Assembly: GCA_009774535.1 (NCBI GenBank)
Contig: VSNY01000059.1
Coordinates: forward strand, 9,040 to 21,960
Reading direction: 5' to 3'
DNA length: 12,921 nt
Origin: Lachnospiraceae bacterium
GTDB taxonomy: Bacteria > Bacillota > Clostridia > Lachnospirales > Lachnospiraceae
Positions 4,718 to 12,916 of the stretch are shown one piece after another. Each line of letters opens with the position of its first letter. Position 1 is the first letter of the stretch. Both the position numbers and the translations under genes were made by a program. The notes beneath the pieces were generated by a model. That model had not been told where the DNA came from, did no database searches, and saw only the letters and a program-made list of their open reading frames with translations.

Positions 4718-6043
4718 ATGAGTGTACAGGTGGAAAATTTAGAGAAAAACATGGCAAAGCTTACGGTTACCGTTTCCGCTGACAAGTTTGAGAAGGCGAT
4801 GCAGGAAGCTTATAAAAAGCAGAGAAGCAGAATCCACATCCCTGGTTTCCGTAAAGGAAAAGTTCCGCGTGCGATGATTGAAAAGGCTTATGGCCCGGAA
4901 GTATTTTACGATGACGCGGCAAATATTGTAATCAATGAGGAATATCCGCAGGCCATGGATGAAAGCGGGCTGGAGATTGTATCCCGTCCGGACATCGAAG
5001 TGACACAAATCGAAAAAGGGAAAGAATTTATCTTTGTAGCAGAAGTAGCGGTAAGGCCGGAAGTAGAGCTGGGCGAATATAAAGGCGTAACGGTTACAAA
5101 GAGCGAGGTTGCCGTAACCGATGAGGAAGTGGATGCCGAGATTAAAAATACAAGAAACATGCAGGCGCGTACAATTGATGTGACAGACCGTGCCGTGCAG
5201 GATGGCGATACGGTCATCATAGATTTTGAAGGATTTGTGGATGGAGAGGCATTTGACGGCGGCAAAGGAGAGAATCATTCCCTGGAGATCGGTTCCCATT
5301 CCTTTATTGACAACTTTGAAGAGCAGCTGATCGGGAAAAATGCCGGTGACGAGACGGAAGTTCACGTGACTTTCCCGGAACAGTACCATGCCAAAGAGCT
5401 GGCAGGCAAACCGGCAGTCTTTCAGGTAAAGATCCATGCGATCAAGGCAAAGGAAGTGCCGGAATTAAATGACGAATTTGTTTCCGATATTTCTGAATTT
5501 GAAACGGTGGATGAATATAAGGAAGACGTAAAGAAGAAACTGTTAAAGCGTAAAGAAGATACAGCCAAAGGGGCAAAAGAAGACGAAGCGATCCAGAAAA
5601 TTATCGCTGCGTCAAATATGGATATCCCGGAACCAATGATCGATATGCAGTGCGAAAGCATGATCCAGGAATTTGAAGGACGTATTTCCCAGCAGGGTCT
5701 GTCACTGGAACAGTATCTGCAGTTCTCAGGCTCTAATATAGAACGGATGAAAGAACAGGTGCGTCCGGAAGCGATCCAGCGTATTCAGACAAGTCTTGTA
5801 CTGGAGAACATTGCGAAAGCAGAGCATGTGGAAGTAACGCAGGAAGAAATGGATGCCCAGATTGAAAAAATGGCTTCTATGTATGGTATGCCGGGCGAAA
5901 AAATGAAAGAGTTCTTAAGTGATGAAGACAAAGAAAACATTGAAAGAAACCTTTCGATCGAAAAAGCGGTAGAAATTATTATGGCAAATGCCGTGGAAGT
6001 AGAAAAGCAGGAAGAAGAAAGCAGCGAAGAAGCGGCGGAATAA
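4718..6043 (+). CDS. tig: Trigger factor (441 aa)
   Basis: This is the ribosome-bound chaperone with peptidyl-prolyl isomerase activity, the first to meet nascent chains at the tunnel exit (binding L23). The N-terminal ribosome-binding domain (about 1-115) carries the signature GFRKGK at 43-48. An FKBP-type isomerase domain follows at about 150-240 (DGDTVIIDFEGFVDGEAFDGG, then FIDNFEEQLIG). The helical C-terminal chaperone domain spans about 250-425. The last residues are very acidic (EKQEEESSEEAAE). The length is in the normal range. ATG 4718 is chosen because AGGAGG (4701-4706) is 11 nt upstream and MSVQVENLEKN is a standard N-terminus; an in-frame GTG at 4682 lies ahead of that site and lacks one. 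It is first in the cluster, 24 nt from clpP, so probably co-transcribed. Confidence 0.96.
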   Translation: MSVQVENLEKNMAKLTVTVSADKFEKAMQEAYKKQRSRIHIPGFRKGKVPRAMIEKAYGPEVFYDDAANIVINEEYPQAMDESGLEIVSRPDIEVTQIEKGKEFIFVAEVAVRPEVELGEYKGVTVTKSEVAVTDEEVDAEIKNTRNMQARTIDVTDRAVQDGDTVIIDFEGFVDGEAFDGGKGENHSLEIGSHSFIDNFEEQLIGKNAGDETEVHVTFPEQYHAKELAGKPAVFQVKIHAIKAKEVPELNDEFVSDISEFETVDEYKEDVKKKLLKRKEDTAKGAKEDEAIQKIIAASNMDIPEPMIDMQCESMIQEFEGRISQQGLSLEQYLQFSGSNIERMKEQVRPEAIQRIQTSLVLENIAKAEHVEVTQEEMDAQIEKMASMYGMPGEKMKEFLSDEDKENIERNLSIEKAVEIIMANAVEVEKQEEESSEEAAE

Positions 6044-6067
6044 AAGCAGAAATATGGAGGAATCTGT

Positions 6068-6652
6068 ATGAGTTTGGTACCTTATGTCATTGAGCAGACA
6101 AGCCGTGGCGAACGTAGTTACGATATCTATTCCCGTTTATTAAAAGACAGGATTATTTTCCTGGGTGAAGAGGTCAATGAGACAACCGCAAGTCTTACTG
6201 TGGCGCAGCTGTTGTTTTTGGAATCCGAAGACCCGGGCAAGGACATTCATCTGTATATCAATTCCCCGGGCGGCAGCGTGACGGCGGGACTGGCGATTTA
6301 TGATACGATGCAGTATATTAAATGCGACGTGTCTACGATCTGTATCGGAATGGCGGCAAGTATGGGCGCATTTTTGCTGGCAGGCGGCAAGAAGGGCAAA
6401 CGTATGGCGCTCCCGAACGCGGAAGTCATGATCCATCAGCCGTCCGGCGGAGCCAGAGGGCAGGCGACCGAGATCCAGATCGCGGCGGAAAATATATTGA
6501 AGACCAAGAAAAAGCTGAATGAGATGCTGGCGGCAAATACAGGCAAGCCGGTAGAGGTTATTGCGCAGGATACGGAACGGGATCATTTCATGGATGCGCA
6601 GGAAGCATTGGACTACGGCCTCATTGACAGCATAGTGACGAATCGTGAGTAA
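6068..6652 (+). CDS. clpP: ATP-dependent Clp protease proteolytic subunit ClpP (194 aa)
   Basis: This is the serine peptidase that assembles into a two-ring tetradecamer and degrades substrates fed by ClpX or other Clp ATPases. The catalytic triad is complete: S98 (GMAASMGAF), H123 (EVMIHQP) and D172 (TERDHFM). The YINSPGGS segment (63-70), which forms the oxyanion region, is intact. At 194 residues, with an N-terminal MSLVPYVIEQTSRGER, it is a standard housekeeping ClpP with a short propeptide-like start. GGAGG (6056-6060) lies 7 nt before the ATG. It is 24 nt after tig and 25 nt before clpX, with no terminator at either junction, so the three genes likely form one operon. No inactivating change is seen. 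Confidence 0.98.
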   Translation: MSLVPYVIEQTSRGERSYDIYSRLLKDRIIFLGEEVNETTASLTVAQLLFLESEDPGKDIHLYINSPGGSVTAGLAIYDTMQYIKCDVSTICIGMAASMGAFLLAGGKKGKRMALPNAEVMIHQPSGGARGQATEIQIAAENILKTKKKLNEMLAANTGKPVEVIAQDTERDHFMDAQEALDYGLIDSIVTNRE

Positions 6653-6677
6653 GTTTAGATTAAAGAGGGGTGAAATG

Positions 6678-7949
6678 ATGCCAGGCAAAATCAGTGACAG
6701 CAAGGTAAGGTGTTCTTTCTGCGGCAAGCCGCAGGAGCAGGTGCGCAAGCTGATTGCCGGACCGAACGGAGCATATATCTGTGATGAATGCGTAGATATC
6801 TGTTCCGAAATCATCGAAGAAGAATTTGCGCGGGAAGAAGCGGAGATGGATATGGATGTCGAAACGGAAATCGAAACCCCGTTTGAGATCAATCTTCAGA
6901 AGCCGGAAAAGCTCAAAGCCTTTCTGGATGATTATGTAATCGGTCAGGATGAAGCGAAAAAAGTGTTATCCGTTGCTGTTTACAACCATTACAAACGGAT
7001 TCTTGCAGATGCGCAGCTGGATGACGTGGAACTGCAAAAGAGCAATATTCTGATGCTGGGACCGACAGGTTCCGGTAAGACGTTGCTTGCACAGACGCTG
7101 GCAAGAATCTTAAACGTGCCGTTTGCGATTGCAGATGCGACGACATTGACAGAAGCTGGCTACGTTGGAGAAGATGTGGAAAATATTCTGCTGAAACTGA
7201 TCCAGGCGGCAGAATATGATGTTGACCGTGCGCAGTATGGCATTATTTACATCGATGAAATTGATAAGATTACAAAAAAATCGGAGAATGTTTCCATTAC
7301 GAGGGACGTATCCGGCGAAGGCGTGCAGCAGGCTCTGTTAAAAATCCTGGAAGGAACCAACGCGTCCGTACCTCCGCAGGGCGGCAGAAAGCATCCGCAG
7401 CAGGAACTGATCCAGATCGATACGACCAATATCCTGTTTCTTTGCGGCGGTGCGTTTGACGGTCTGGAAAAGATTATTGAGACACGGATGGATAAAAAGT
7501 CGATCGGTTTTAACGCGGAGATTTCCGAGATTTCCAAACGCAGCGTCGGGGAAGCGCTGAAACAGACGATGCCGCAGGATCTGGTTAAATTTGGCCTGAT
7601 CCCGGAGTTTGTCGGACGCGTGCCGGTTATGGTTTCGCTGGATTCGTTGGATAAGACCGCTTTAAAACGGATTCTGACCGAGCCGAAAAATTCGCTGATC
7701 AAACAGTACTGCAAGCTGTTTGAACTGGATGGCATTGAACTGGAATTCCATGAAGACGCCATTGAGGCGATTGCGGATAAATCACTCGAACGTAAGACCG
7801 GGGCAAGAGGACTGCGCGCGATTATGGAAAGCACGCTGATGGATTTGATGTACCGGATTCCGTCTGATGAGATGATCCGTAAATGTACGATTACGAGAGA
7901 TGCAGTGGATAAGACCGGAGAGCCGTTAATCGAATACAAAAGCGCCTAA
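6678..7949 (+). CDS. clpX: ATP-dependent Clp protease ATPase subunit ClpX (423 aa)
   Basis: This AAA+ unfoldase forms a hexamer that docks on ClpP and threads tagged proteins into it. The N-terminal zinc-binding domain has C12, C15, C35 and C38 (CSFC and CDEC). The AAA+ core has Walker A GPTGSGKT (128-135), pore loop GYVG (161-164), Walker B IIYIDEID (189-196), the RKH loop (237-239), the ClpP-docking IGF loop (276-278), arginine finger R314, and sensor II GARGLR (375-380). A short very acidic linker joins the zinc domain to the core. ATG 6678 is preferred because AGGGG (6666-6670) is 7 nt upstream; the adjacent ATG 6675 would add one Met at 4 nt spacing. A GTG-start extension to 6645 would overlap clpP and lacks support. 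A terminator-like hairpin lies before lon. Confidence 0.97.
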   Translation: MPGKISDSKVRCSFCGKPQEQVRKLIAGPNGAYICDECVDICSEIIEEEFAREEAEMDMDVETEIETPFEINLQKPEKLKAFLDDYVIGQDEAKKVLSVAVYNHYKRILADAQLDDVELQKSNILMLGPTGSGKTLLAQTLARILNVPFAIADATTLTEAGYVGEDVENILLKLIQAAEYDVDRAQYGIIYIDEIDKITKKSENVSITRDVSGEGVQQALLKILEGTNASVPPQGGRKHPQQELIQIDTTNILFLCGGAFDGLEKIIETRMDKKSIGFNAEISEISKRSVGEALKQTMPQDLVKFGLIPEFVGRVPVMVSLDSLDKTALKRILTEPKNSLIKQYCKLFELDGIELEFHEDAIEAIADKSLERKTGARGLRAIMESTLMDLMYRIPSDEMIRKCTITRDAVDKTGEPLIEYKSA

Positions 7950-8017
7950 ATGGAGTTAGCACATTCTTTCGATAACAGGCAGACGGATTGCGGGGAATCG
8001 TATATCCTGCAGGAAGA

Positions 8018-8044
8018 GGAGAACCGGAACGGGTCTCCTTTTTT
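8018..8044 (+). terminator. Terminator-like hairpin between clpX and lon
   Basis: GGAGAACC (8018-8025) pairs with GGGTCTCC (8031-8038) with one mismatch around a GGAAC loop, followed by six T (8039-8044). Flanking A and T bases could lengthen the stem. It could end the tig-clpP-clpX transcript or act as a partial attenuator ahead of lon. I found no convincing promoter between it and lon, so read-through is plausible. Confidence 0.65.
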
Positions 8045-8096
8045 ATTTAGAAACCGTTCTTTTATGCAGAATTATGAAAATGAAGGAGATCAGATT

Positions 8097-10421
8097 ATGT
8101 GTGAAATGATAAAAATCCTCCCGGCAGTCTCACTCCGCGGAATGGTCGTCCTTCCGGGTATGATCATCCATTTCGATATTAGTAAGCCGTATTCCATCCG
8201 GGCGGTGGAAGAGGCAATGAATGCGGATGAAGAGATTTTTCTGGTAACTTTGAAAAATAACAGGACTGACCAGCCCCGTCAGGAGGATTTTTATGAAGTC
8301 GGTGTCATTGCAAAGATCAAACAGCTGATTAAGATGCCGGACAATATTGTACGTGTGCTGGTGGAAGGGCAGGAGCGCGCGGGCCTGGAAGAGATCATCG
8401 ACCAGACGGAGTATTACCAGGTTCGGGCGCTGCGTTATGACGAGGAGGCAGTTGGAGAAATGATACCGCAGGCGCTGGAAGCGATGCTGATGAGTATGAA
8501 AGATACGATTTATCAGTACTGCCAGCTGAATCCGAGGACCGGACGGGATTTTTTAAAGCAGATCGAAGCGTCCAGGCAGGTGGAGACCGTGATTGATCTG
8601 GCGGCAAACAGTCTGCCGCTGTATTATGAATACAAACAGAAGATCTTATCCGCGGTCAATCTGACACAGCGCTACGAAGTGTTTATGGGAATCCTGTTAA
8701 ACGAACTGGAAGTGATCCATATCCGTAACGATTTTCAGAAGAAATTAAGAAGCGCTGTAGATAAAAACCAACGGGAATATATCCTGCGAGAACAGCTGCA
8801 GCTGATCCGCCAGGAACTGGGCGAGACGAATACGGACACAGATGTGGAAAAATTTCGGGAAAAAACTGAAAAGCTGCAGGCGGGAAAGGAAATTAAAGAC
8901 AGATTATACGAAGAAATCAGCCGTTTTCAAAATGTGCCAGTCAGTTCATCGGAAAGTGCTGTGATCCGCGGCTATATCGAAACGCTGCTGGGGCTTCCAT
9001 GGGAAACAGGTTCCAAAGACAACAAAGATATTAAAAATGCCAAGCGAATCCTGGACGAAGACCATTATGGCCTGGAAAAAGTCAAAGAACGCGTGCTGGA
9101 ATTTCTTGCTGTACGCAATTTAACAAGCAAGGGCGACAGTCCGATTATTTGTCTGGTCGGCCCTCCGGGAACCGGAAAGACAAGTATCGCCCGTTCGGTT
9201 GCCAGTGCGCTGGACAAAAAATATGTACGGATCTGCCTGGGCGGCGTGCGTGATGAAGCGGAAATCCGCGGCCATAGAAAGACGTACGTAGGAGCGATGC
9301 CGGGACGTATTATTACTGGTCTGAAAACAGCCGGGGTCAATAATCCCCTGATGCTTTTGGATGAAATCGATAAGCTGGGCAGTGATTTTAAAGGAGATCC
9401 GGCTTCCGCACTGCTCGAAGTGCTGGACAGTGAACAAAACAGCCGTTTTTGCGATCATTATGTGGAAGTTCCGGTCGATTTGTCCGAAGTGCTGTTTATC
9501 GCAACGGCAAACGATGCAGCGGGCATTCCGCGGCCGCTTTTGGACCGTATGGAACTGATCGAGGTGTCCAGCTACACGGAAAATGAAAAGCTGCATATCG
9601 CGAAAGAACATCTGGTTGCAAAGCAGATGCAGAAAAATGGGCTGAAAAAGCACCAGCTGTCTATCAGCGACAAAGCGCTTGCCCGGATGATCAGCGGCTA
9701 TACAAAAGAAGCGGGCGTCCGCAGCCTGGAGCGCAAGATCGGCGCGGTCTGCCGCAAAGCAGCCAGAGTGATTTATGAAAAGGAACAAGAAAGCGTGCGC
9801 GTCACGGGCGGCAACCTGGAAAAATATCTCGGCATTGTCCGGTATATGCCGGAATCCATTCATGAAAAGGACGACGTAGGCATCGTCCGCGGACTGGCGT
9901 GGACGAGCGTTGGCGGCGTGACGCTCGAAGTAGAAGTCAACTGCATGCCGGGGAAAGGCGAGATGAAACTGACCGGAAAACTGGGCGATGTGATGAAAGA
10001 GTCCGCGATGGCAGCCTTAAGCTGTGTACGTGCCTTAAGCGAAGCATACGGCGTCAAACACGATTACTTTGCCAAACATGATTTTCATATTCATATCCCG
10101 GAAGGAGCTACGCCAAAAGACGGTCCGTCCGCAGGGATTACAATGGCGGTCGCCTTGTTATCCGCGGTAACCGGCATCCATGTACGGGCCAATGTCGCGA
10201 TGACGGGTGAAATTACACTGCGCGGCCGGGTTCTCCCAATCGGCGGACTAAAAGAAAAACTGCTGGCCGCAAAAAACGCAGGGATTAAAACCGTATGTAT
10301 CCCAAAGAAAAATGAAAAAGATCTTTCCGAGATAGATGGGGAAATTACAAAAGGCATGAAAATCGTTCTGGCAGAACAGATCCGGGAAGTATTGGATGCG
10401 GCTTTTGTAAAGGTGAAATAA
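8097..10421 (+). CDS. lon: ATP-dependent Lon protease, LonA type (774 aa)
   Basis: This is a cytosolic AAA+ serine protease that degrades misfolded and short-lived regulatory proteins. The N-terminal substrate-binding (LAN) domain spans about 8-205, beginning ILPAVSLRGMVVLPGM, followed by a helical coiled-coil region to about 300. The AAA+ module has Walker A GPPGTGKT (355-362) and a Walker B ending in LLDEIDKLG. The protease domain carries the Ser-Lys dyad: S678 in PKDGPSAGI and K721 in GGLKEK, 43 residues apart as in E. coli Lon. At 774 residues the length is standard for LonA. There is no membrane segment, so this is not LonB. ATG 8097 is chosen because AAGGAG (8083-8088) is 8 nt upstream and the domain starts straight after. 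The frame stays open back to an ATG at 7950, but that one lacks a ribosome binding site. It is followed by engB after 88 nt. Confidence 0.97.
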   Translation: MCEMIKILPAVSLRGMVVLPGMIIHFDISKPYSIRAVEEAMNADEEIFLVTLKNNRTDQPRQEDFYEVGVIAKIKQLIKMPDNIVRVLVEGQERAGLEEIIDQTEYYQVRALRYDEEAVGEMIPQALEAMLMSMKDTIYQYCQLNPRTGRDFLKQIEASRQVETVIDLAANSLPLYYEYKQKILSAVNLTQRYEVFMGILLNELEVIHIRNDFQKKLRSAVDKNQREYILREQLQLIRQELGETNTDTDVEKFREKTEKLQAGKEIKDRLYEEISRFQNVPVSSSESAVIRGYIETLLGLPWETGSKDNKDIKNAKRILDEDHYGLEKVKERVLEFLAVRNLTSKGDSPIICLVGPPGTGKTSIARSVASALDKKYVRICLGGVRDEAEIRGHRKTYVGAMPGRIITGLKTAGVNNPLMLLDEIDKLGSDFKGDPASALLEVLDSEQNSRFCDHYVEVPVDLSEVLFIATANDAAGIPRPLLDRMELIEVSSYTENEKLHIAKEHLVAKQMQKNGLKKHQLSISDKALARMISGYTKEAGVRSLERKIGAVCRKAARVIYEKEQESVRVTGGNLEKYLGIVRYMPESIHEKDDVGIVRGLAWTSVGGVTLEVEVNCMPGKGEMKLTGKLGDVMKESAMAALSCVRALSEAYGVKHDYFAKHDFHIHIPEGATPKDGPSAGITMAVALLSAVTGIHVRANVAMTGEITLRGRVLPIGGLKEKLLAAKNAGIKTVCIPKKNEKDLSEIDGEITKGMKIVLAEQIREVLDAAFVKVK

Positions 10422-10424
10422 GAC

Positions 10425-10469
10425 GGCTGTTTGCAGCGGCGTTTTATGGCATATCCCGTAAAAACAGCT
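10425..10469 (+). other. Inverted repeat in the lon-engB gap
   Basis: GGCTGTTT (10425-10432) can pair with AAACAGCT (10462-10469), with one G-U pair and a 29-nt loop. Only four T follow, a few bases later, so it is a weak candidate for a partial terminator or mRNA processing site. Nothing else is visible in this gap apart from the engB ribosome binding site AGAGG at 10496-10500. Confidence 0.3.
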
Positions 10470-10509
10470 GACTTTTGCAAGATCTTGTTGGATAGAGAGG
10501 AAAAACTGT

Positions 10510-11130
10510 ATGATTATCAGAAGTGCAGAACTGGAAACCGTGTGCGGCATAACAAGCAGGCTGCCGGAGCATCTCCTGCCGGAAATTGCGTTTGCCGGAA
10601 AATCAAACGTAGGCAAATCATCCCTGATTAACACGCTTGTTAACCGCAAAGCGCTGGCACGCACGTCTTCACAGCCTGGAAAAACACAGACAATTAATTT
10701 TTACAATATCAACCAGGCCATGTATCTGGTCGACCTTCCAGGCTACGGCTTTGCAAAAGTGCCGGACAGCGAGCGGGAAAAATGGGGAAAAATGATCGAA
10801 CGTTACCTGCATCAGTCCAGGCAGCTAAAAGCAGTCTTTTTGCTTGTAGATATCCGTCACAAACCTTCCGGCAATGACAAGACCATGTACGACTGGATGG
10901 TTTACCAGGGATTTCAGCCAATTATTATCGCAACCAAGCTGGATAAGCTGAAAAAAAGCCAGGCAGCCAAAAGCATTCAGGAAGTAAAAAACGGGCTGGG
11001 CCTGAAAGCTCACGATATCCTGATCCCGTTCTCCGCAGAGACCAGACAGGGCAGAGATGAAATCTGGCAGCTGATGGATGAACTGGTCGGATGGACAGAA
11101 CCGGAAAAAACGCAGAAAGGGAATGTATGA
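10510..11130 (+). CDS. engB: Ribosome biogenesis GTP-binding protein EngB/YsxC/YihA (206 aa)
   Basis: This is a small TRAFAC-class GTPase needed for late assembly of the 50S subunit. All G motifs are visible: G1 GKSNVGKS (30-37), a G2 threonine in PGKTQT (about 59), G3 DLPGYG (75-80), G4 TKLDK (142-146) and G5 SAET (175-178). The length and the N-terminal PEIAFAGKSNVGKSSLIN pattern are typical of the YihA/EngB family rather than Era or EngA. AGAGG about 9 nt upstream supports ATG 10510. Its place after lon is conserved in many Firmicutes (lon-ysxC in Bacillus). Its TGA (11128-11130) overlaps the ATG of the next gene in an ATGA, so the metal-binding protein gene downstream is probably translationally coupled to it. 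Confidence 0.96.
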   Translation: MIIRSAELETVCGITSRLPEHLLPEIAFAGKSNVGKSSLINTLVNRKALARTSSQPGKTQTINFYNINQAMYLVDLPGYGFAKVPDSEREKWGKMIERYLHQSRQLKAVFLLVDIRHKPSGNDKTMYDWMVYQGFQPIIIATKLDKLKKSQAAKSIQEVKNGLGLKAHDILIPFSAETRQGRDEIWQLMDELVGWTEPEKTQKGNV

Positions 11131-12104
11131 GACAAAAATACATGTTTGTAGCGGCTCTGCTTGTGTTTCTGGCAGCCGCAAGCATCGGGCTGACAGAAGT
11201 CTATACGCGCTGCTTAGGCAGTCCGGATTCCGGCAGTCCGGATTCCGGCAGTCCGGGAGCCGGTCATACAGGCTCTGAAAATACCATAGATCATCCGCAG
11301 GCAGAACAAAGTTTTCAGATTGTAACTTCTTTTTATCCGATTTATATTGCCGCTAAGAATATTGTCGGAGACTGCGAAGGCGTCATACTGCAGAATTTAA
11401 GTGAGCCGCAGACGGGTTGTATGCATGATTACCAGCTGACGACCAAAGATATGCGCAGTCTTTCCCAGGCAGATGTGTTTGTGGTCAATGGCGGCGGCAT
11501 GGAAAGCTTTCTGCCGGACGTGGCGGGACAGTATCCGGATCTGGTTATTGTAAATGCCAGCGCCGAAACCGAGCTGCTAGATGATAATGCCCATGCATGG
11601 ATGAGCGTCGCCGCTCATATGACGCAGGTAGCGGCTATCGCAGACAGTCTTGCCGCGCTGGATACCGTCCATGCACAATCCTATCAGAACAATGCCGCGG
11701 CATATTTAAAAAAGCTGGAAGCGTTAAAGCATAGACAGCAGGAAACCGCAGAGAGTTACCAGACGCGCAGCGTGCTTATATTCCACGAAGCGTTTGCCTA
11801 TATCGCGCATGATTACGGGCTGACTGTTTCCGGCGGCATGGATCTGGATGAAGAACGCCAGGTCAGCGCCGGGGAAGTCGCGGATCTCTTAAGACAGATC
11901 CGGGAAGAAGGGGCGGAAGTGATACTTGCAGAAGAATTGTATGGCAGAAGGATGTGCGAGACCGTGCAGCAGGAAGCGGATGTGCAGGTAATTTATCTGG
12001 ATACGTGTGTGCGTGGGGATGGCAGGGCGGACAGCTATCTGCGGGCAATGGAAGGAAATCTGGAACAGATGGAAAAGCTTTATCTATCAGGAGCAGGAGC
12101 ATAA
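11127..12104 (+). CDS. Metal ABC transporter substrate-binding protein, ZnuA/TroA-like (325 aa)
   Basis: This is a cluster A-I solute-binding protein for zinc or manganese, acting outside the membrane. Residues 6-22 are a hydrophobic signal or anchor. C29 is in the context YTRC, which is not a lipobox, so anchoring may be by an uncleaved signal. A G/S/P/D linker with 5-residue repeats follows (31-46). The binding domain starts near FQIVTSFYPIY (63). The likely ligands are H100 (GCMHDYQL), H156 (NAHAWMS), H220 (IFHEAFAYIAHDYGL) and D292 (IYLDTC), in the positions typical of the family. The long His-rich loop of many zinc-specific members is absent, so Zn versus Mn is undecided. ATG 11127 overlaps the engB stop and has AAAGGGA just upstream. 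A longer start at 11091 would run through the engB end. The stop lies 3 nt before the ATPase gene. Confidence 0.88.
   Translation: MRQKYMFVAALLVFLAAASIGLTEVYTRCLGSPDSGSPDSGSPGAGHTGSENTIDHPQAEQSFQIVTSFYPIYIAAKNIVGDCEGVILQNLSEPQTGCMHDYQLTTKDMRSLSQADVFVVNGGGMESFLPDVAGQYPDLVIVNASAETELLDDNAHAWMSVAAHMTQVAAIADSLAALDTVHAQSYQNNAAAYLKKLEALKHRQQETAESYQTRSVLIFHEAFAYIAHDYGLTVSGGMDLDEERQVSAGEVADLLRQIREEGAEVILAEELYGRRMCETVQQEADVQVIYLDTCVRGDGRADSYLRAMEGNLEQMEKLYLSGAGA
11217..11261 (+). repeat. 15-bp tandem repeat encoding a GSPDS linker
   Basis: GGCAGTCCGGATTCC occurs at 11217-11231 and 11232-11246. A third copy at 11247-11261 keeps the first ten bases and then changes. It encodes GSPDS-GSPDS-GSPGA, a flexible spacer between the membrane segment and the metal-binding domain. 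The two identical copies make copy-number change by slippage plausible. Confidence 0.9.
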
Positions 12105-12107
12105 TTT

Positions 12108-12866
12108 ATGATGCGAAAACTTATCAAACCATGCGGTCTCCACTGCATGAAAATCCAACATTTAAGCGTTGCCATCGGCACCCAGGAAATACTGTCCGAT
12201 ATCAATCTTCATATCCATTGCGGCACCCTGAACGCTGTAATCGGAAAAAACGGCGCCGGGAAGTCTACCCTGGTGCGGGCGATGCTCGGCGACCTGCCCT
12301 ATACAGGCAGCATCGCGTTTAAAGACCGCGAAGACGGCAGGCTGCAGAAATTAAAAATCGGGTACGTACCGCAAAGCATTAATATTGAAAAGTATACCCC
12401 CGTCAGCGTCTATGACCTGATCGCCAGCTGCCAGTCCCGTTTTCCGGTATGCTTTTCTAAAAGAAAGCAGCTGTATGCGCAGATCCGGGAAAGTCTGAAA
12501 GTATTTGAAGCCGACGCCCTGATTGACAAGCAGGTATGCAGTCTTTCCGGCGGGGAACTGCAGCGGGTGCTGCTGTCGCTGGCGGTTATGGATGAGCCGA
12601 ATCTGCTGCTTTTGGACGAACCGGTATCGGGGATTGATCAAAACGGCATGGAGTTGTTTTATGTAATGATGGATGAGCTGAAACGGAACTTTGACCTGGC
12701 GGTTATATTGATTTCGCATGATCTGGACTATGTAGCCAAATATGCGGACTGGGTAGTGCTGCTGGATAAAACGGTATTAAAACAGGGGACTGTGAGGGAG
12801 GTTTATCACAGCAGGGAATTTCAGCAGGTATTTGGTGAGGCAGATTATGAACACGCAGGAGCCTGA
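12108..12866 (+). CDS. Metal ABC transporter ATP-binding protein, ZnuC-like (252 aa)
   Basis: This is the cytoplasmic ATPase subunit that would power the transporter served by the preceding binding protein. Its motifs are Walker A GKNGAGKST (46-54), Q-loop Q89 (GYVPQS), signature LSGGELQR (146-153), Walker B LLLLDEP (166-172), D-loop SGID and H-loop H204 (ISHD). Helical-domain features such as NIEKYTPVSVYDLI fit metal-type importers. The N-terminus has an unusual CGLHC segment (C9, H12, C13) before the first beta strand (MKIQHLSV), which could be a metal-sensing site. ATG 12108 is chosen because AGGAG (12095-12099) is 8 nt upstream. Starting at the internal Met14 would give a more usual length but would lose that segment. 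It lies 3 nt after the binding-protein gene, in the same operon. Confidence 0.92.
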   Translation: MMRKLIKPCGLHCMKIQHLSVAIGTQEILSDINLHIHCGTLNAVIGKNGAGKSTLVRAMLGDLPYTGSIAFKDREDGRLQKLKIGYVPQSINIEKYTPVSVYDLIASCQSRFPVCFSKRKQLYAQIRESLKVFEADALIDKQVCSLSGGELQRVLLSLAVMDEPNLLLLDEPVSGIDQNGMELFYVMMDELKRNFDLAVILISHDLDYVAKYADWVVLLDKTVLKQGTVREVYHSREFQQVFGEADYEHAGA

Positions 12867-12916
12867 AAAACTGCAGAACGGAAGTTTATGTATATAAAGG
12901 CGGCAGGAGGTGTGGT

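Noticed and set aside
4739..5437. Long open frame antisense to tig (232 codons)
   Set aside because: Its composition is that of a mirror of the tig coding frame, with no domain and no ribosome binding site. Similar antisense frames over clpX, lon and clpP were rejected for the same reason.
7956..7962. CIRCE (HrcA) half-site TTAGCAC after clpX
   Set aside because: The matching right half GAGTGCTAA is absent.
7950..8096. 49-residue N-terminal extension of Lon
   Set aside because: The frame is open, but ATG 7950 lacks a ribosome binding site, the stretch contains a terminator-like hairpin, and a start at 8097 gives the standard Lon length with AAGGAG 8 nt upstream.
12847..12897. Short ORF (16 codons) overlapping the end of the ATPase gene
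   Set aside because: It has no ribosome binding site and no conserved features; most likely chance.
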